A stretch of DNA of 64,000 bases, taken from contig NZ_BDCE01000008.1 of assembly GCF_001613345.1 (NCBI RefSeq), positions 1 through 64,000 on the forward strand, read 5' to 3'. The DNA is from Nocardia uniformis NBRC 13702 (GTDB lineage Bacteria; Actinomycetota; Actinomycetes; Mycobacteriales; Mycobacteriaceae). A model generated the notes under the pieces. The model had not been told where the DNA came from, ran no database searches, and saw nothing but the letters and a program-made list of their open reading frames with translations. Below are positions 53,958-62,645 of the stretch, one piece after another (positions within the stretch are counted from its first letter, which is position 1; the number at the start of each line of letters is the position of its first letter). A program made the translations under genes and the position numbers.

Positions 53958-55115
53958 TCAGGCGGCTTCGCCGCGCCAGCCGCCCATACGGTCGAGGTGG
54001 TTTTCGACATCCTCGAGGAATCCCGGCGGAAAGCGGAGGGTGCCCATGCGGGTGCGGCGGAGGAAGCCGGCGGTGGCGCGGGCGGAGAGGAGTCGGGAGT
54101 CGTCGAGGAACCAGCGCAGGTCCTCGTACGGGGTGTGGACGGGCCAGGTGGATACCGGAACCCGGTGGACGACACCGGCATGACCCCAGGCGGCGGTGGG
54201 CCAGCGGTGGCCGGGATCCAGGGGGTCCCCGGGGATGGCCTCGGCGGCGGGGGCGGCGAGTTGATCGCCCACCCAGGACGCCATGCGGACGGCCACCGCA
54301 TTGCCGACGAGCTTCCAGCGGTGGCCTTTTCGCACACCGGGGACGTCGAGGGCCGGGGTGGTCCAGTCGCGGTCGAAGCCCTGTAGGCGTTCCACATCGG
54401 TGATGCCGGGGGTGACGATTTCGCCGGAGGGCAGGCGGATGGCGGGTGGGCTCGCAATGCCGAGGGCCGAGCCGCCTTTCAATGTCGGCACCGCGTTCAC
54501 CGCCCAGCCGAGGCCGCGGGTGCCCTCGGTCCAGTAGAACCCGCAGGGATCGTGGTCGGGGTCGCCGACGACGCGTTCCCCGGCATCGCTGCCGAACAGC
54601 ACCGGGCGGGGGTCCTCGGTGCGCGAGGCCAGCATCAGCACCCGTTCGCGGCGCTGCGGCAATCCGAAGGCCCGCGCATCCACCACCCGGTATGCCCACA
54701 GGTAGCCGAGCTCCTCCAGCGCGGTGGTGATGTGCCGCATGGCCGCCCCGCCACCGAGTTGCAGCATGAACGGCACGTTCTCCATCAACAGCCAGCGCGG
54801 GCCGCGTTTTCGTCGCACCAGCCGGAACACCTCGTCCACCAAACCCGAACGCGCACCGGTGATTCCGGCGGTCCGCCCGGCCTGCGACAGGTCCTGGCAG
54901 GGGAATCCGGCCGCCACCAGCTCGGTGCCCGACGGCAGCGACCGCAGCCGTTTCACGTCGGAATGCACTGGCACGTCCGGAAAATGCGCACGCAGCACGG
55001 CTTGGGCGCCGACGTCGATTTCGCACAGCAGCTCACTGCGCCAACCGTGCGCGGCGAGCCCGAGTTCCAGTCCGCCGATACCGGCGAACAGACCCACCAT
55101 CCGCGCGCCCGCCAC
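53958..55115 (-). CDS. dcm: C5-cytosine-specific DNA methyltransferase (Dcm type)
   Basis: 385 residues from the GTG at 55115, which has AGGGGAAGGAA just upstream. Motif I LFAGIGGLELGL, motif IV AAGFPCQDLSQAG with the catalytic Cys, motif VI LLMENVPFML, motif VIII QRRERVLMLAS and motifs IX-X near GNAVAVRMASWVG. The C-terminal 100 residues after motif X are unusual and may contact other partners. The recognition sequence cannot be inferred. The pair with vsr suggests a solitary methylation and mismatch-repair module. Confidence 0.92.
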   Translation of the reverse strand: MAGARMVGLFAGIGGLELGLAAHGWRSELLCEIDVGAQAVLRAHFPDVPVHSDVKRLRSLPSGTELVAAGFPCQDLSQAGRTAGITGARSGLVDEVFRLVRRKRGPRWLLMENVPFMLQLGGGAAMRHITTALEELGYLWAYRVVDARAFGLPQRRERVLMLASRTEDPRPVLFGSDAGERVVGDPDHDPCGFYWTEGTRGLGWAVNAVPTLKGGSALGIASPPAIRLPSGEIVTPGITDVERLQGFDRDWTTPALDVPGVRKGHRWKLVGNAVAVRMASWVGDQLAAPAAEAIPGDPLDPGHRWPTAAWGHAGVVHRVPVSTWPVHTPYEDLRWFLDDSRLLSARATAGFLRRTRMGTLRFPPGFLEDVENHLDRMGGWRGEAA

Positions 55116-55300
55116 AGCTTTCCTTCCCCTCGAGTCCGATGTGCCGGTCAGAACGTTACTCGAGTCGTGGCGACCCGAGGTGATCACCGCCCAGACCGGG
55201 GACCGCCCCGGCCGGACCCGCTCGAGAACTCGCCGTCGGAACTCGAATTCGGGTGCCGTGTGTTCGCCGGAGTGAAACATCGCCGACGTACGGTAGAGAC

Positions 55301-55906
55301 GTGACGACCGACAACGGCAGCGAGGATATGAAACCGGCGGGCGCACGGTGGCCCTCGATCCTCACCTGGCGCGCACCCAACGGCTCCCGCATGGAGTCGG
55401 TACGGGTGGTGCTCAATGGCAATCGGATTCGCGCGGCGGGCCGCATCATCGCCGGCGCGACCGAGGAGCACCCGGCCTTCAGCGCCTCCTACGATCTGTC
55501 CACCGATGAGAACGGCGTCACCAAGCGACTGTCCCTGCGCAGCACCATCGCCGCCGGGGAGCGGCACGCCTCCATCGCCCGCGATGAGGAGAACTACTGG
55601 CTCATCGACGCGGGCACCACGCATGTGCGCTCCACCTTCGGCGGCGCCCTCGATGTGGATGTGGTGCTGAGCCCCTTCTTCAATACGCTGCCGATTCGCC
55701 GCTACGGTCTCGCCCACGCCTCCGAGGACATTCAGGTCCCGGTCGTCTACGTCCGCCTCCCCGACCTCCTGGTCCAGGAGGCCAGCGTCACCTACAGCAG
55801 CGGCGCGGACGGTATCCACGTCCTGTCCCCGGTCTCCAGCGCCACGGTCACCGTCGATGCCGACGGGTTCCTGCTCGACTATCCGGACCTGGCCGAACGC
55901 ATCTGA
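55301..55906 (+). CDS. Putative glycolipid-binding protein family (PF06475-like)
   Basis: 201 residues from GTG. The order RMESVRVVLNGNRIRAAGRIIAG, SASYDLSTDENGVTKRLSLRS, ENYWLIDAG and DVVLSPFFNTLPIRRYGL matches the putative glycolipid-binding family, here without a signal peptide. The function is poorly known. It is divergent from the methyltransferase gene and its tail is followed by REP-like repeats. Confidence 0.72.
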   Translation: MTTDNGSEDMKPAGARWPSILTWRAPNGSRMESVRVVLNGNRIRAAGRIIAGATEEHPAFSASYDLSTDENGVTKRLSLRSTIAAGERHASIARDEENYWLIDAGTTHVRSTFGGALDVDVVLSPFFNTLPIRRYGLAHASEDIQVPVVYVRLPDLLVQEASVTYSSGADGIHVLSPVSSATVTVDADGFLLDYPDLAERI

Positions 55907-55976
55907 GGCGAGCAGGTCCGTGGATCCGAACGGAACGCACCGACACCGCGCCGTCGACACCGGGCCATCGACGTTC

Positions 55977-56084
55977 GTCATTCCGGCGTGCTTTTGGCCG
56001 GAATCCACCCGCGCCCGCATCGACACCCGTGGATCCCGGCCAAAAACACGCCGGGATGACGGATGGGCGCAGGTTGGGATGACG
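55977..56084. repeat. REP-like palindromic repeat (family R2), near-consensus copy
   Basis: CGTCATTCCGGCGTGCTTTTG, GCCGGAATCCACC, a 30-bp centre, GGATCCCGGCCAAAAACACG, then CCGGGATGACG. A second GGGATGACGGG half copy follows. This is the clearest full copy in the window. Confidence 0.9.
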
Positions 56085-56157
56085 GGTCTGCCGCTACCGG
56101 GGGCGCTGTGTCGGTCCGGCCCGGGCGGCCTCCGCAGCCGCGCTGTCGATCGAGGTC

Positions 56158-57108
56158 TCAGTCCAGCGACTCGATTACGCCGCCCCGTCGACCGGCCTCG
56201 GCCAACTTCGCCAACCATTCCTGATCGCCCGGCCGGAGATCGGTAATGGCCCACCGCCGGAAGGTGTCGTAGTCATTGCGCCCGTCGTGACCGGCCTCGG
56301 TCAGCTGGGCGATGGAATCGGTGTCGCGCAGGCTGTCTCGGGCCGCGGTCAGAATGCGCAGGGCATCGTCGAGGACCTCGCCCAGCGCCTCGGCATTGGG
56401 TTCGCAGATGGCGCGGACCAATTCGGGGGCGGTGGCGGCGACGCGGGTGCCGTCGCGGAAGGATCCAGCCGCCAGACCCAGGGCCAGTGCACCGCCGCCC
56501 GCACCGGTGATGGCGAGGGCCTCGGCCAGAATGTGCGGCAGATGCGAGATGCGCGCGACCGCCCGATCGTGTTCGGCCGACCGCACCGGCACCACCACGG
56601 CCCCGCAGTCCAGTGCCAGTCGCGCCACCTGCGTCCACGTCTCGGCGTGCACTCCCGGATCCACACTCACTGCCCACGCCGCACCCTTGAACAGGTCGGG
56701 AGTGGTTGCCGCCCATCCCGACTCACTGGTTCCGGCCATGGGGTGCCCGCCCACGAACCGGTCGCCCAGCTCATGCCGGTGCACCGTCTCGGCGACGGGG
56801 GCTTTCACGCTGACCACATCGGTGAGCGCGCACCGCGGCGCGAACGTGCGAACATCGGACAGGATCGCGTCGAGAGCGGGCATGGGCACGCCGACCACGA
56901 TCAACGCGTCGGCGTCCGCGGCCCGCCCCAGCACGGCCGCGATGTCGCTGCGTACATCGAAGCCGTCGTCGCGGGCCGCCCGCGCGCCCGCCTCCGACCG
57001 GTTGAATCCCCACACCTCGTACCCGGCAGCCGCGGCGGCGCGCAGTATCGAACCGCCGATCAAGCCCGTTCCGAGGACACAGACAGCTGGTTTCCGATGG
57101 CCCGTCAT
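56158..57108 (-). CDS. tyrA: Prephenate dehydrogenase TyrA
   Basis: 316 residues from MTGHRKPAV. Rossmann fold VCVLGTGLIGGSILRAAAAAGY (10-31), DVVSVKAPV, GGHPMAGTSESGW with the catalytic His, and PVRSAEHDRAVARISHLPHI. Oxidatively decarboxylates prephenate to 4-hydroxyphenylpyruvate for tyrosine. Rv3754-like, and adjacent to tadA-linked genes as in mycobacteria. An upstream in-frame start at 57189 adds 27 unlikely residues. Confidence 0.93.
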   Translation of the reverse strand: MTGHRKPAVCVLGTGLIGGSILRAAAAAGYEVWGFNRSEAGARAARDDGFDVRSDIAAVLGRAADADALIVVGVPMPALDAILSDVRTFAPRCALTDVVSVKAPVAETVHRHELGDRFVGGHPMAGTSESGWAATTPDLFKGAAWAVSVDPGVHAETWTQVARLALDCGAVVVPVRSAEHDRAVARISHLPHILAEALAITGAGGGALALGLAAGSFRDGTRVAATAPELVRAICEPNAEALGEVLDDALRILTAARDSLRDTDSIAQLTEAGHDGRNDYDTFRRWAITDLRPGDQEWLAKLAEAGRRGGVIESLD

Positions 57109-57166
57109 CGCACCAGATTCGCATACGACTTCAACATTTCCCCCGAAGCGGACTACCGTTGCGCGC

Positions 57167-57706
57167 ATGGCAGCACAACGCTCGAGCACGAGGGCGGCGT
57201 CGGACGATTACGACGACGACGTAGAAGGGTTCGCAGTGGCGGTTGTCCGCGAAGAGGCCACCTGGAAGGTCACTCCTTTAACTCAGGATGCTCTCACCAG
57301 TTTGGCCGCCGCGGAGCGAGAACTGCGCGAGCTGCGAAGTTCCGGCGCGGTCTTCGGGCTGCTCGATATCGATGACGAGTTCTTCATCGTATTGCGGCCC
57401 GCGCCGACCGGCAGCCGCATGCTGCTGTCGGACGCCACCGCCGCCATCGACTACGACATCGCCGCCGAGGTGCTGGAGAAGCTGAACGTCGACGTCCCGG
57501 ATATCGATCCGGACGAACTCGACGATATCGAGCCCTGGGAGGAAGGCGACCTCGGTGTCCTCGCCGACCTCGGCCTCCCCGAACCGGTCCTCTCCGTCAT
57601 CATCGCCGAAACCGATCTCTACCCCGACGAGCAGCTCGGCATGATCGCGCAGCGCCTCGGCTTCGCCAATGAGTTCTCGGCGGTGCTCGACAAGCTCCCG
57701 CGCTGA
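57167..57706 (+). CDS. tRNA adenosine deaminase-associated protein
   Basis: 179 residues. Acidic N-terminus, then FAVAVVREEATWKVTPLTQDALTSLAAAERELRELRSSGAVFGLLDIDDEFFIVLRP and PDIDPDELDDIEPWEEGDLGVLADLGLPE. This is the conserved actinobacterial protein always found next to tadA (Rv3753c type); its exact role is unknown. ATG at 57167. Confidence 0.88.
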   Translation: MAAQRSSTRAASDDYDDDVEGFAVAVVREEATWKVTPLTQDALTSLAAAERELRELRSSGAVFGLLDIDDEFFIVLRPAPTGSRMLLSDATAAIDYDIAAEVLEKLNVDVPDIDPDELDDIEPWEEGDLGVLADLGLPEPVLSVIIAETDLYPDEQLGMIAQRLGFANEFSAVLDKLPR

Positions 57707-57771
57707 GCTGTGCGCGGCCGGCCCGGTCAGTACGGCATCGGTGGTCCCCACCCTCGGGTAGGCAGCCGCCG

Positions 57772-58269
57772 ATGACCGACCCCACCCACAATTCCTGGTC
57801 GGGCGGCGCTCCGCTGCTGTCCGACGAGGCGATGATCCGCGCCGCCCTCGAGGCGGCCACCGCCGCTGACCCCCGCGATGTACCCGTCGGCGCGGTCGTC
57901 TTCGACCCCGAAGGCCGGGAACTGGCCCGCGCCGCCAATGCCCGCGAAGCCCTCGGCGACCCCACCGCCCACGCCGAAGTCCTGGCCCTGCGCGCCGCCG
58001 CCCAGGTAGTAGGCGACGGCTGGCGCCTGGAGAACTGCACCCTCGCAGTAACCCTCGAACCCTGCACCATGTGCGCGGGCGCCCTGATCCTCTCCCGAAT
58101 AGGCCGCCTGGTCTTCGGCGCCTGGGAACCCAAAACCGGCGCCGTCGGCTCCCTCTGGGACGTAGTCCGCGACCGCCGCCTCAACCACCGCCCCGAAGTC
58201 CGAGCCGGTGTCCTCGAAAAAGACTGCGCAGCCGTACTGGAATCCTTCTTCCACACCCAGCGCCCATAA
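57772..58269 (+). CDS. tadA: tRNA-specific adenosine deaminase TadA
   Basis: 165 residues. Converts A34 to inosine in tRNA-Arg(ACG), a tRNA encoded in this window. Zinc motifs PTAHAEVLALRAAA (His and catalytic Glu) and EPCTMCAGAL (two Cys). Typical FGAWEPKTGAVGSLWDVVRDRRLNHRPEV loop and C-terminal helix. Cotranscribed with its associated gene. Confidence 0.95.
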   Translation: MTDPTHNSWSGGAPLLSDEAMIRAALEAATAADPRDVPVGAVVFDPEGRELARAANAREALGDPTAHAEVLALRAAAQVVGDGWRLENCTLAVTLEPCTMCAGALILSRIGRLVFGAWEPKTGAVGSLWDVVRDRRLNHRPEVRAGVLEKDCAAVLESFFHTQRP

Positions 58270-58324
58270 CGCCCGGTCGAAACCGATTTCAGAATTCGCA
58301 CCACCGTCCGGTAAAGTCACCGGC

Positions 58325-58412
58325 GGTGGCGTGTCCGAGCGGCCTAAGGAGCACGCCTCGAAAGCGTGTGAGGGGTAACCCCCCTCCGAGGGTTCAAATC
58401 CCTCCGCCACCG
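58325..58412 (+). tRNA. tRNA-Ser (anticodon CGA)
   Basis: Acceptor GGTGGCG/CGCCACC, anticodon stem CACGC/GCGTG with loop CTCGAAA (anticodon CGA), long variable arm GGGGTAACCCCCC, T loop GGTTCAAATCC. CCA is not encoded. Downstream DNA looks accessory. Confidence 0.97.
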
Positions 58413-58417
58413 CTTAT

Positions 58418-58453
58418 GCCCCTCACCTGTTTCGGCAGGTGAGGGGCTTTTTT
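58418..58453 (+). terminator. Rho-independent terminator after tRNA-Ser
   Basis: Perfect 12-bp stem GCCCCTCACCTG / CAGGTGAGGGGC with loop TTTCGG followed by TTTTTT. The best intrinsic terminator in the window. Confidence 0.95.
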
Positions 58454-58480
58454 GCTGCCCGCAGAAGGTCCTTGGCAGGG

Positions 58481-58648
58481 TCAGTTGCCGTAGCGGGCAG
58501 CCTCTGTGGAGGTATCCAGCTCGGGTGTCCAGCTCGCGGCAGACGATTCGACTGGTTTCTCCTTGATCCACTCGCGCGGCTCGGTCGGCAGGTGCCGCCA
58601 GCGCGCCCGCGGATCGGATCCCTGACTCGGTGATTGTTGTGTGGTCAT
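58481..58648 (-). CDS. Small hypothetical protein
   Basis: 55 residues from MTTQQSPSQG, with basic and Trp-containing block RARWRHLPTEPREWIKEKP. No family recognised. It converges on the terminator of tRNA-Ser. The upstream in-frame ATG at 58705 gives an odd extension. Confidence 0.45.
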   Translation of the reverse strand: MTTQQSPSQGSDPRARWRHLPTEPREWIKEKPVESSAASWTPELDTSTEAARYGN

Positions 58649-58774
58649 CCGGACGGCTCCCTCCTGCTTCCTTTCGCAACGAGCCCCGCTAGAACTCGCC
58701 GACAAACAACGGATATCGGTGGTGGTGATGGAGTGCTTCCTGCGCCGCAGCTCAGCTCACAGCCACAGCCTGGA

Positions 58775-59008
58775 TCAATCCACGATCCAGAGCGCGGTCC
58801 ATCCACCGTTCCGGCCGAAGTCCTGGCAGTCGTACTGATAGCCATCGACGGCGGCTCGGTCCAGAGTCCAGCTGAGGCACTCCCAGCCCGACGAAAAACC
58901 GGAGTGGACGGGGATCTTGGTCTCGGCCGTGGCGACCGCCCCGACTCCCGCTGGGACACCGAGCAGCACAGCCGCCAAAATTCCCAGTATCTTCAACTTC
59001 GTAAGCAT
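58775..59008 (-). CDS. Small secreted protein, Cys-containing
   Basis: 77 residues with GGAGG five bases before the ATG. Signal peptide about 1-28 (LGILAAVLLGVPAGVGAVATA). Mature part about 50 residues with Cys44 and Cys61 that could form a disulphide, and a Trp-rich end GGWTALWIVD. Unknown function. A longer in-frame reading up to 59374 has no ribosome site and no signal peptide. Confidence 0.6.
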   Translation of the reverse strand: MLTKLKILGILAAVLLGVPAGVGAVATAETKIPVHSGFSSGWECLSWTLDRAAVDGYQYDCQDFGRNGGWTALWIVD

Positions 59009-59491
59009 CGATTCCTCCATACGATGTCGTGCTGACGTCGCTCCCCCCGCGCCGGCGCCGAACACATGAAGCGAGTGATCCGCCCATGCGTGAGGACCCC
59101 GGACAGCAGATAAGTCTTTGCCCAGCACGTGTCTGATTCTCTCGGCTGTCCGCTCCCTTGCCAGGAGCCGAACTGCCAGACCCAGTGAAGTCGCCAACGC
59201 TGTCTCGGTGAAGTAGATCAGGTCGCCGAACACCCTGAATGCGCTGCTCTCCACCATGATTCGGGTTTTCCGGACCGGACAACAGCCCGCAGGGGAGAGG
59301 TCAGGGCCGACCAGTGCAACACGGTTCTCGACACCCGATACGCCCCCTGTCCTGCCGATCATGTTTGACCGCACCGGCGTCGAGATCCGACCGCTCCGCG
59401 CCTTCCATCCCGCCCGGCGGACAGGGCAGGGAACCTGCTAATATGTTAGTCACTAACATAGCGCCGATCGTGGAGTCGCGACGGAGGGTCG
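59009..59491. other. Intergenic region with the TetR operator
   Basis: About 480 bp. The part near 59.4 kb carries the perfect palindrome at 59442-59460. The rest has open reading frames in several frames but none is supported by a ribosome site or recognisable product. Confidence 0.5.
59442..59460. promoter_or_regulatory. TetR-type operator
   Basis: TATGTTAGTCACTAACATA, a perfect 9-bp inverted repeat around one C, 32 bp before the start of a TetR gene. The form TTAGTnACTAA is common for TetR regulators of actinobacterial exporters. Confidence 0.8.
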
Positions 59492-60037
59492 GTGGGTAAA
59501 CGTGAACGGACGCATGCTCTCCTGCAGGAGTGCGCGCTGGACCTGTTCGAGCGGCAGGGGTACGAGCAGACCACGGTGGCGCAGATCGCGGCGGCTGCGG
59601 GCGTGACGGAGATGACGTTCTTCCGTCATTTCCCGGTCAAGCATCAGGCGTTGTTCGATGACCCGTACGACCCGATGATGGCGGCCGCGGTGGCCGCACA
59701 GCCGCGTGAGCTCAGCGCGCTGGCGCGGACCGTGCAGGGTGTCGGCCAGATCGCGGCACGGCTCCCCGAGGTAGAACACGACCTGATGCGTCGACGGATA
59801 CGGCTCATCGCCCGGACGCCGGCGCTGCGCGGCGCGATGTGGCGCAGCACCGCCGAAACCGAGCGGCTCATCGCCGACCAGCTTGTCGCCGACGGCGCTG
59901 ATCCCCTCCAGGCCGGCGTCGTTGCCGCCGCAGTGCTCGCCGGGCTGACCTCGGCGCTGTTGTCGTGGGCCGATCAGGAACGCGCGACGCTCGCGGAGAC
60001 GATCACGGCAGCGCTGGCTGCGTTGGAGGGTTCCTGA
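59492..60037 (+). CDS. TetR-family regulator of an ABC exporter
   Basis: 181 residues from GTG. Helix-turn-helix with TVAQIAAAAGVTEMTFFRHFPVK, helical C-terminal domain. Leads an operon with an ABC ATPase and permease: its stop overlaps the next start by one base (TGATG). It presumably represses the operon through the palindrome just upstream and responds to an exported compound. Confidence 0.9.
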   Translation: MGKRERTHALLQECALDLFERQGYEQTTVAQIAAAAGVTEMTFFRHFPVKHQALFDDPYDPMMAAAVAAQPRELSALARTVQGVGQIAARLPEVEHDLMRRRIRLIARTPALRGAMWRSTAETERLIADQLVADGADPLQAGVVAAAVLAGLTSALLSWADQERATLAETITAALAALEGS

Positions 60038-60765
60038 TGAGTGGAATACGCCTGAGTGGATCAGGGCTGACGCGGGAGTTCGACAGCGGCGTGGGGGTGC
60101 ACGGTATCGGCCTCGATGTGCAGGCCGGACAGGTGCATGCGCTGGTCGGACTCAACGGCGCGGGCAAGACCACACTGCTGCGTCTGCTGCTGGGAATGCT
60201 GCGACCCGACGCGGGTACCGTGCGCATCGACGGCCACGACCTACCGCACCTCGATGCGGCCGGGTGGGCCAGGGTCGGGCATCTTGTCGGTCCGCCGCTG
60301 GCGTACCCGGAGCTGACCGTCCGCGCGAACTTGTCCGTGGCGGCCCGCCTGCACGGTGTGCCCTCCCCGCGCATCGACCGGATGGTCGCAGCAGCCCTGT
60401 CCGAGTTCGACCTCGACCGCTACGCCGATGTCCGCGCGAGGGTGCTCTCCGAGGGCAATCGTCGCCGCGTCGGGCTGGCCGGCGCGCTGCAGCACAACCC
60501 GGACGTGATCGTGCTGGACGAACCGACCAGCACACTGGACCCGGCAGGGGTGATCCTGCTCCGGGAACGGCTGCTGCGCGAGGCTGATCGCGGTGCGGGG
60601 ATCCTGGTCTCCAGCCACCACCTCGATGAAGTCGCGCGCATCGCCGAACGCATTACCGTGGTCAACCACGGCCGCCTGATCGGCACTCTCGACCCCCACG
60701 GGACCGATATCGAACGGGCCTTCTTCGCTCTCGTTCACAACGACGATACGGAGAGAACCCGATGA
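60037..60765 (+). CDS. ABC transporter ATP-binding protein
   Basis: 242 residues. Walker A GLNGAGKTT (38-46), Q-loop-type region around VGPPLAYPELTVRANL, a divergent signature LSEGNRRRVGLAGAL, Walker B VIVLDEPTSTLD, and His-switch SSHHLDE. Exporter-type DrrA/ABC-2 ATPase. Overlaps the permease start by four bases (ATGA). Confidence 0.92.
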   Translation: MSGIRLSGSGLTREFDSGVGVHGIGLDVQAGQVHALVGLNGAGKTTLLRLLLGMLRPDAGTVRIDGHDLPHLDAAGWARVGHLVGPPLAYPELTVRANLSVAARLHGVPSPRIDRMVAAALSEFDLDRYADVRARVLSEGNRRRVGLAGALQHNPDVIVLDEPTSTLDPAGVILLRERLLREADRGAGILVSSHHLDEVARIAERITVVNHGRLIGTLDPHGTDIERAFFALVHNDDTERTR

Positions 60766-61535
60766 GCAACCAGCCGTCGCTGCTGGCAGCGGCCACCGTG
60801 GTCGAGGCCCGCAAGATCACCGCATCGCGGGTCGTTCACGCTGCCACGATCCTGCTCATCGCGGGCGTTGCTCTGCTCGCGAGCACGCTCCACTTGGCTG
60901 CCGGCGCCGGCAACGAGCAAATCCTCGCTCAGCTCGGCCCCTACGCCGAAACGGATGGTTGGGAACGCCTGCTCGGCATCACTGCCCAGATCGTAGCCAT
61001 CGGCTGCCTGCTCGGCTTCGGGACCGTCGTCAGCTGGTCGGTCGGCCGGGAATTCACGGACGGAACTATCAGTGGGCTGTTCGCCCTGCCCGTGCCACGA
61101 CCATTCATCGCCGCGGCCAAGCTGATGGTGTTCGCGGTGTGGACGGTGCTGGTGGCGGTGCTGCTCGTCGCGTCGGTCGTCGTTCTCGGAGTGATTACCG
61201 GGGCCGGATCGATCGGTTGGCAGACGGCCGGGGGGTTGGCGCGATTGTTCGTCCTGGTGATCCTGACCGGACTGCTGTCCTACCCCGCCGCCTGGGCGGC
61301 AACCCTGGGACGCAACCTGTTGCCCGGCATCGCCACCGCGATCGGTATCGGGGTGCTCGCCCAAGTCGCGGTCGTCGCCGGGACCGGAGCATGGTTGCCG
61401 GTCGCCGCTCCAGCACTGTGGGCTTCGATGCCGCAGGCGGTCTCGCTTACCCAGCTCGCACTGGTTGCCGTGATCCCGGTCGTCTTCGGCGCGCTCACGC
61501 TCAGCACGTGGGCACGCCTGCAACTCGACCGATGA
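60762..61535 (+). CDS. ABC-2 type transporter permease
   Basis: 257 residues with six membrane helices; a first helix HAATILLIAGVALLASTLH, then a VSWSVGREFTDGTISGLFALPVPR loop typical of ABC-2 permeases. Works with the preceding ATPase; the exported compound is unknown. TetR-regulated three-gene operon. Confidence 0.88.
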   Translation: MSNQPSLLAAATVVEARKITASRVVHAATILLIAGVALLASTLHLAAGAGNEQILAQLGPYAETDGWERLLGITAQIVAIGCLLGFGTVVSWSVGREFTDGTISGLFALPVPRPFIAAAKLMVFAVWTVLVAVLLVASVVVLGVITGAGSIGWQTAGGLARLFVLVILTGLLSYPAAWAATLGRNLLPGIATAIGIGVLAQVAVVAGTGAWLPVAAPALWASMPQAVSLTQLALVAVIPVVFGALTLSTWARLQLDR

Positions 61536-61644
61536 TCGTGACGAGATCAACCGTAAGTTACGACCACGTCTTGTCGATAGCTGCGCCGTCGTGCCGCTGG
61601 ATGCCTCTCGCCCGGCGGACGATTCTGTGTGGTGGGGTGCTCAA

Positions 61645-62073
61645 TCAGGATCGTTCGAGCATCGCTGTGAACTCCTCGGCGTGCGGTCCGCTGATCTCGT
61701 ACGTGACTGTCGCCGGTTCGGCTGGTCCCACCCCTTCGGGTGTCGGACCCGGTACCCACGTGGTGACATAGTCCCGGAACTCCGGATAGGACAGCGCGAC
61801 CGTGTCGCCCTGCAGTTCCGATGTCAGCATGTTGCCGTCCGCGTCGCGGCCGATACTTCCTTTCCAGCCGCGTGTGATGCGTGGTTTGCCTTCCCGCGGC
61901 CACCAGATCGGAGCGGTTGGGTTGTCGGCGACCAACGCCGCCCAGAGATCTTCAGCGCCAACCCAATTGCGCCCGTTGTCACGGGCGATGCTCGCCGCGA
62001 ACCGCAGAAGAGACACCATCGATGGCGCGACCCCGCTCACGGTCACCGTGCATTCATCGTGTTCGGATGCCAT
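61645..62073 (-). CDS. ClpN-domain-like small protein (last gene of operon)
   Basis: 142 residues. MVSLLRFAASIARDNGRNWVGAEDLWAALVADNP closely resembles one repeat of the Clp N-terminal (Clp R) domain (canonical ALRFAARIARENGHNYVGTEHLLLAL), followed by a WWPREGKP segment and a C-terminal part of about 75 residues with PEFRDYVTTWVPG, unrelated to ClpC. It has no AAA+ domain. It may bind substrates or ClpC-type partners, or be a decoy. Nine bp after the secreted gene. Confidence 0.6.
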   Translation of the reverse strand: MASEHDECTVTVSGVAPSMVSLLRFAASIARDNGRNWVGAEDLWAALVADNPTAPIWWPREGKPRITRGWKGSIGRDADGNMLTSELQGDTVALSYPEFRDYVTTWVPGPTPEGVGPAEPATVTYEISGPHAEEFTAMLERS

Positions 62074-62082
62074 GAGCCGAGC

Positions 62083-62379
62083 CTAGGCTTGTCCGCCGAG
62101 CCCGACACAGGTAAACGCCAAGGGGGCACCCGCCACAGTGGCCATGTGTGGCCCGTAGGCGGCCATCTCCGGATCGCCCTCCTTCTGCTTTCCCCAGAAT
62201 CCTCCGATGCATGTGCAGGTAGCTTGGGCGGTGTTGAACGGGTCCAGTTGGAAATCGACCTGCCCGCCACCGGACTCGCAGTCGGCGGGAGTGACAGCCC
62301 TGGCGGGACTGGCGGTAAGCACGGCGGTAGCGAATATGGCAGCGACGAATACGAGTACGCGAATTATGTGGTGAGACAT
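62083..62379 (-). CDS. Small secreted protein of the ClpN operon
   Basis: 98 residues. Signal peptide MSHHIIRVLVFVAAIFATAV to ASPARA (about 1-28). Mature part with four Cys (CESGGGQ, CTCIGG, CVGLGG), likely two disulphides, and a short Trp-containing core GGFWGKQKEGDPEMAAYGPHMA. Overlaps the previous gene by 16 bp. Unknown function. Confidence 0.62.
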   Translation of the reverse strand: MSHHIIRVLVFVAAIFATAVLTASPARAVTPADCESGGGQVDFQLDPFNTAQATCTCIGGFWGKQKEGDPEMAAYGPHMATVAGAPLAFTCVGLGGQA

Positions 62380-62645
62380 CGTGTTTCCATCTCACGGCGA
62401 GCGAATTCCGCCAACCGCGCGAACGCGATGGTCGGATCGAGCCCGATATCGAGCAGCGCGGGAATGGGGATATTCCGTGTGTGAAGGAGCATCGCCAACA
62501 CGATGTGCTCGATTCCGACTTGTTCGGCCCCGCCGGAATCTGCCACGGCGAGAGCATCATCGAGCAGACGCAGTAGCTCGGGCGAGCACACATCACGCCG
62601 GGGCTCCGAGGTTGCATCATTGGCGGCTGGTGGCACCGTAGTCAT
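62364..62645 (-). CDS. ClpN-domain-like mini protein
   Basis: 93 residues from MTTVPPAANDA. PELLRLLDDALAVADSGGAEQVGIEHIVLAMLLH matches the two helices and the G-x-E-H-L/I-x-x-A/L core of a Clp R repeat, followed by IPALLDIGLDPTIAFARLAEFA, the second helix pair. Like the last gene of the operon but not closely similar to it. The start overlaps the upstream gene by four bases. Confidence 0.6.
   Translation of the reverse strand: MTTVPPAANDATSEPRRDVCSPELLRLLDDALAVADSGGAEQVGIEHIVLAMLLHTRNIPIPALLDIGLDPTIAFARLAEFARREMETRCLTT

Noticed and set aside
59009..59374. In-frame N-terminal extension of the small secreted protein
   Set aside because: It would hide the signal peptide and has no ribosome site. 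The GGAGG before 59008 decides the start.
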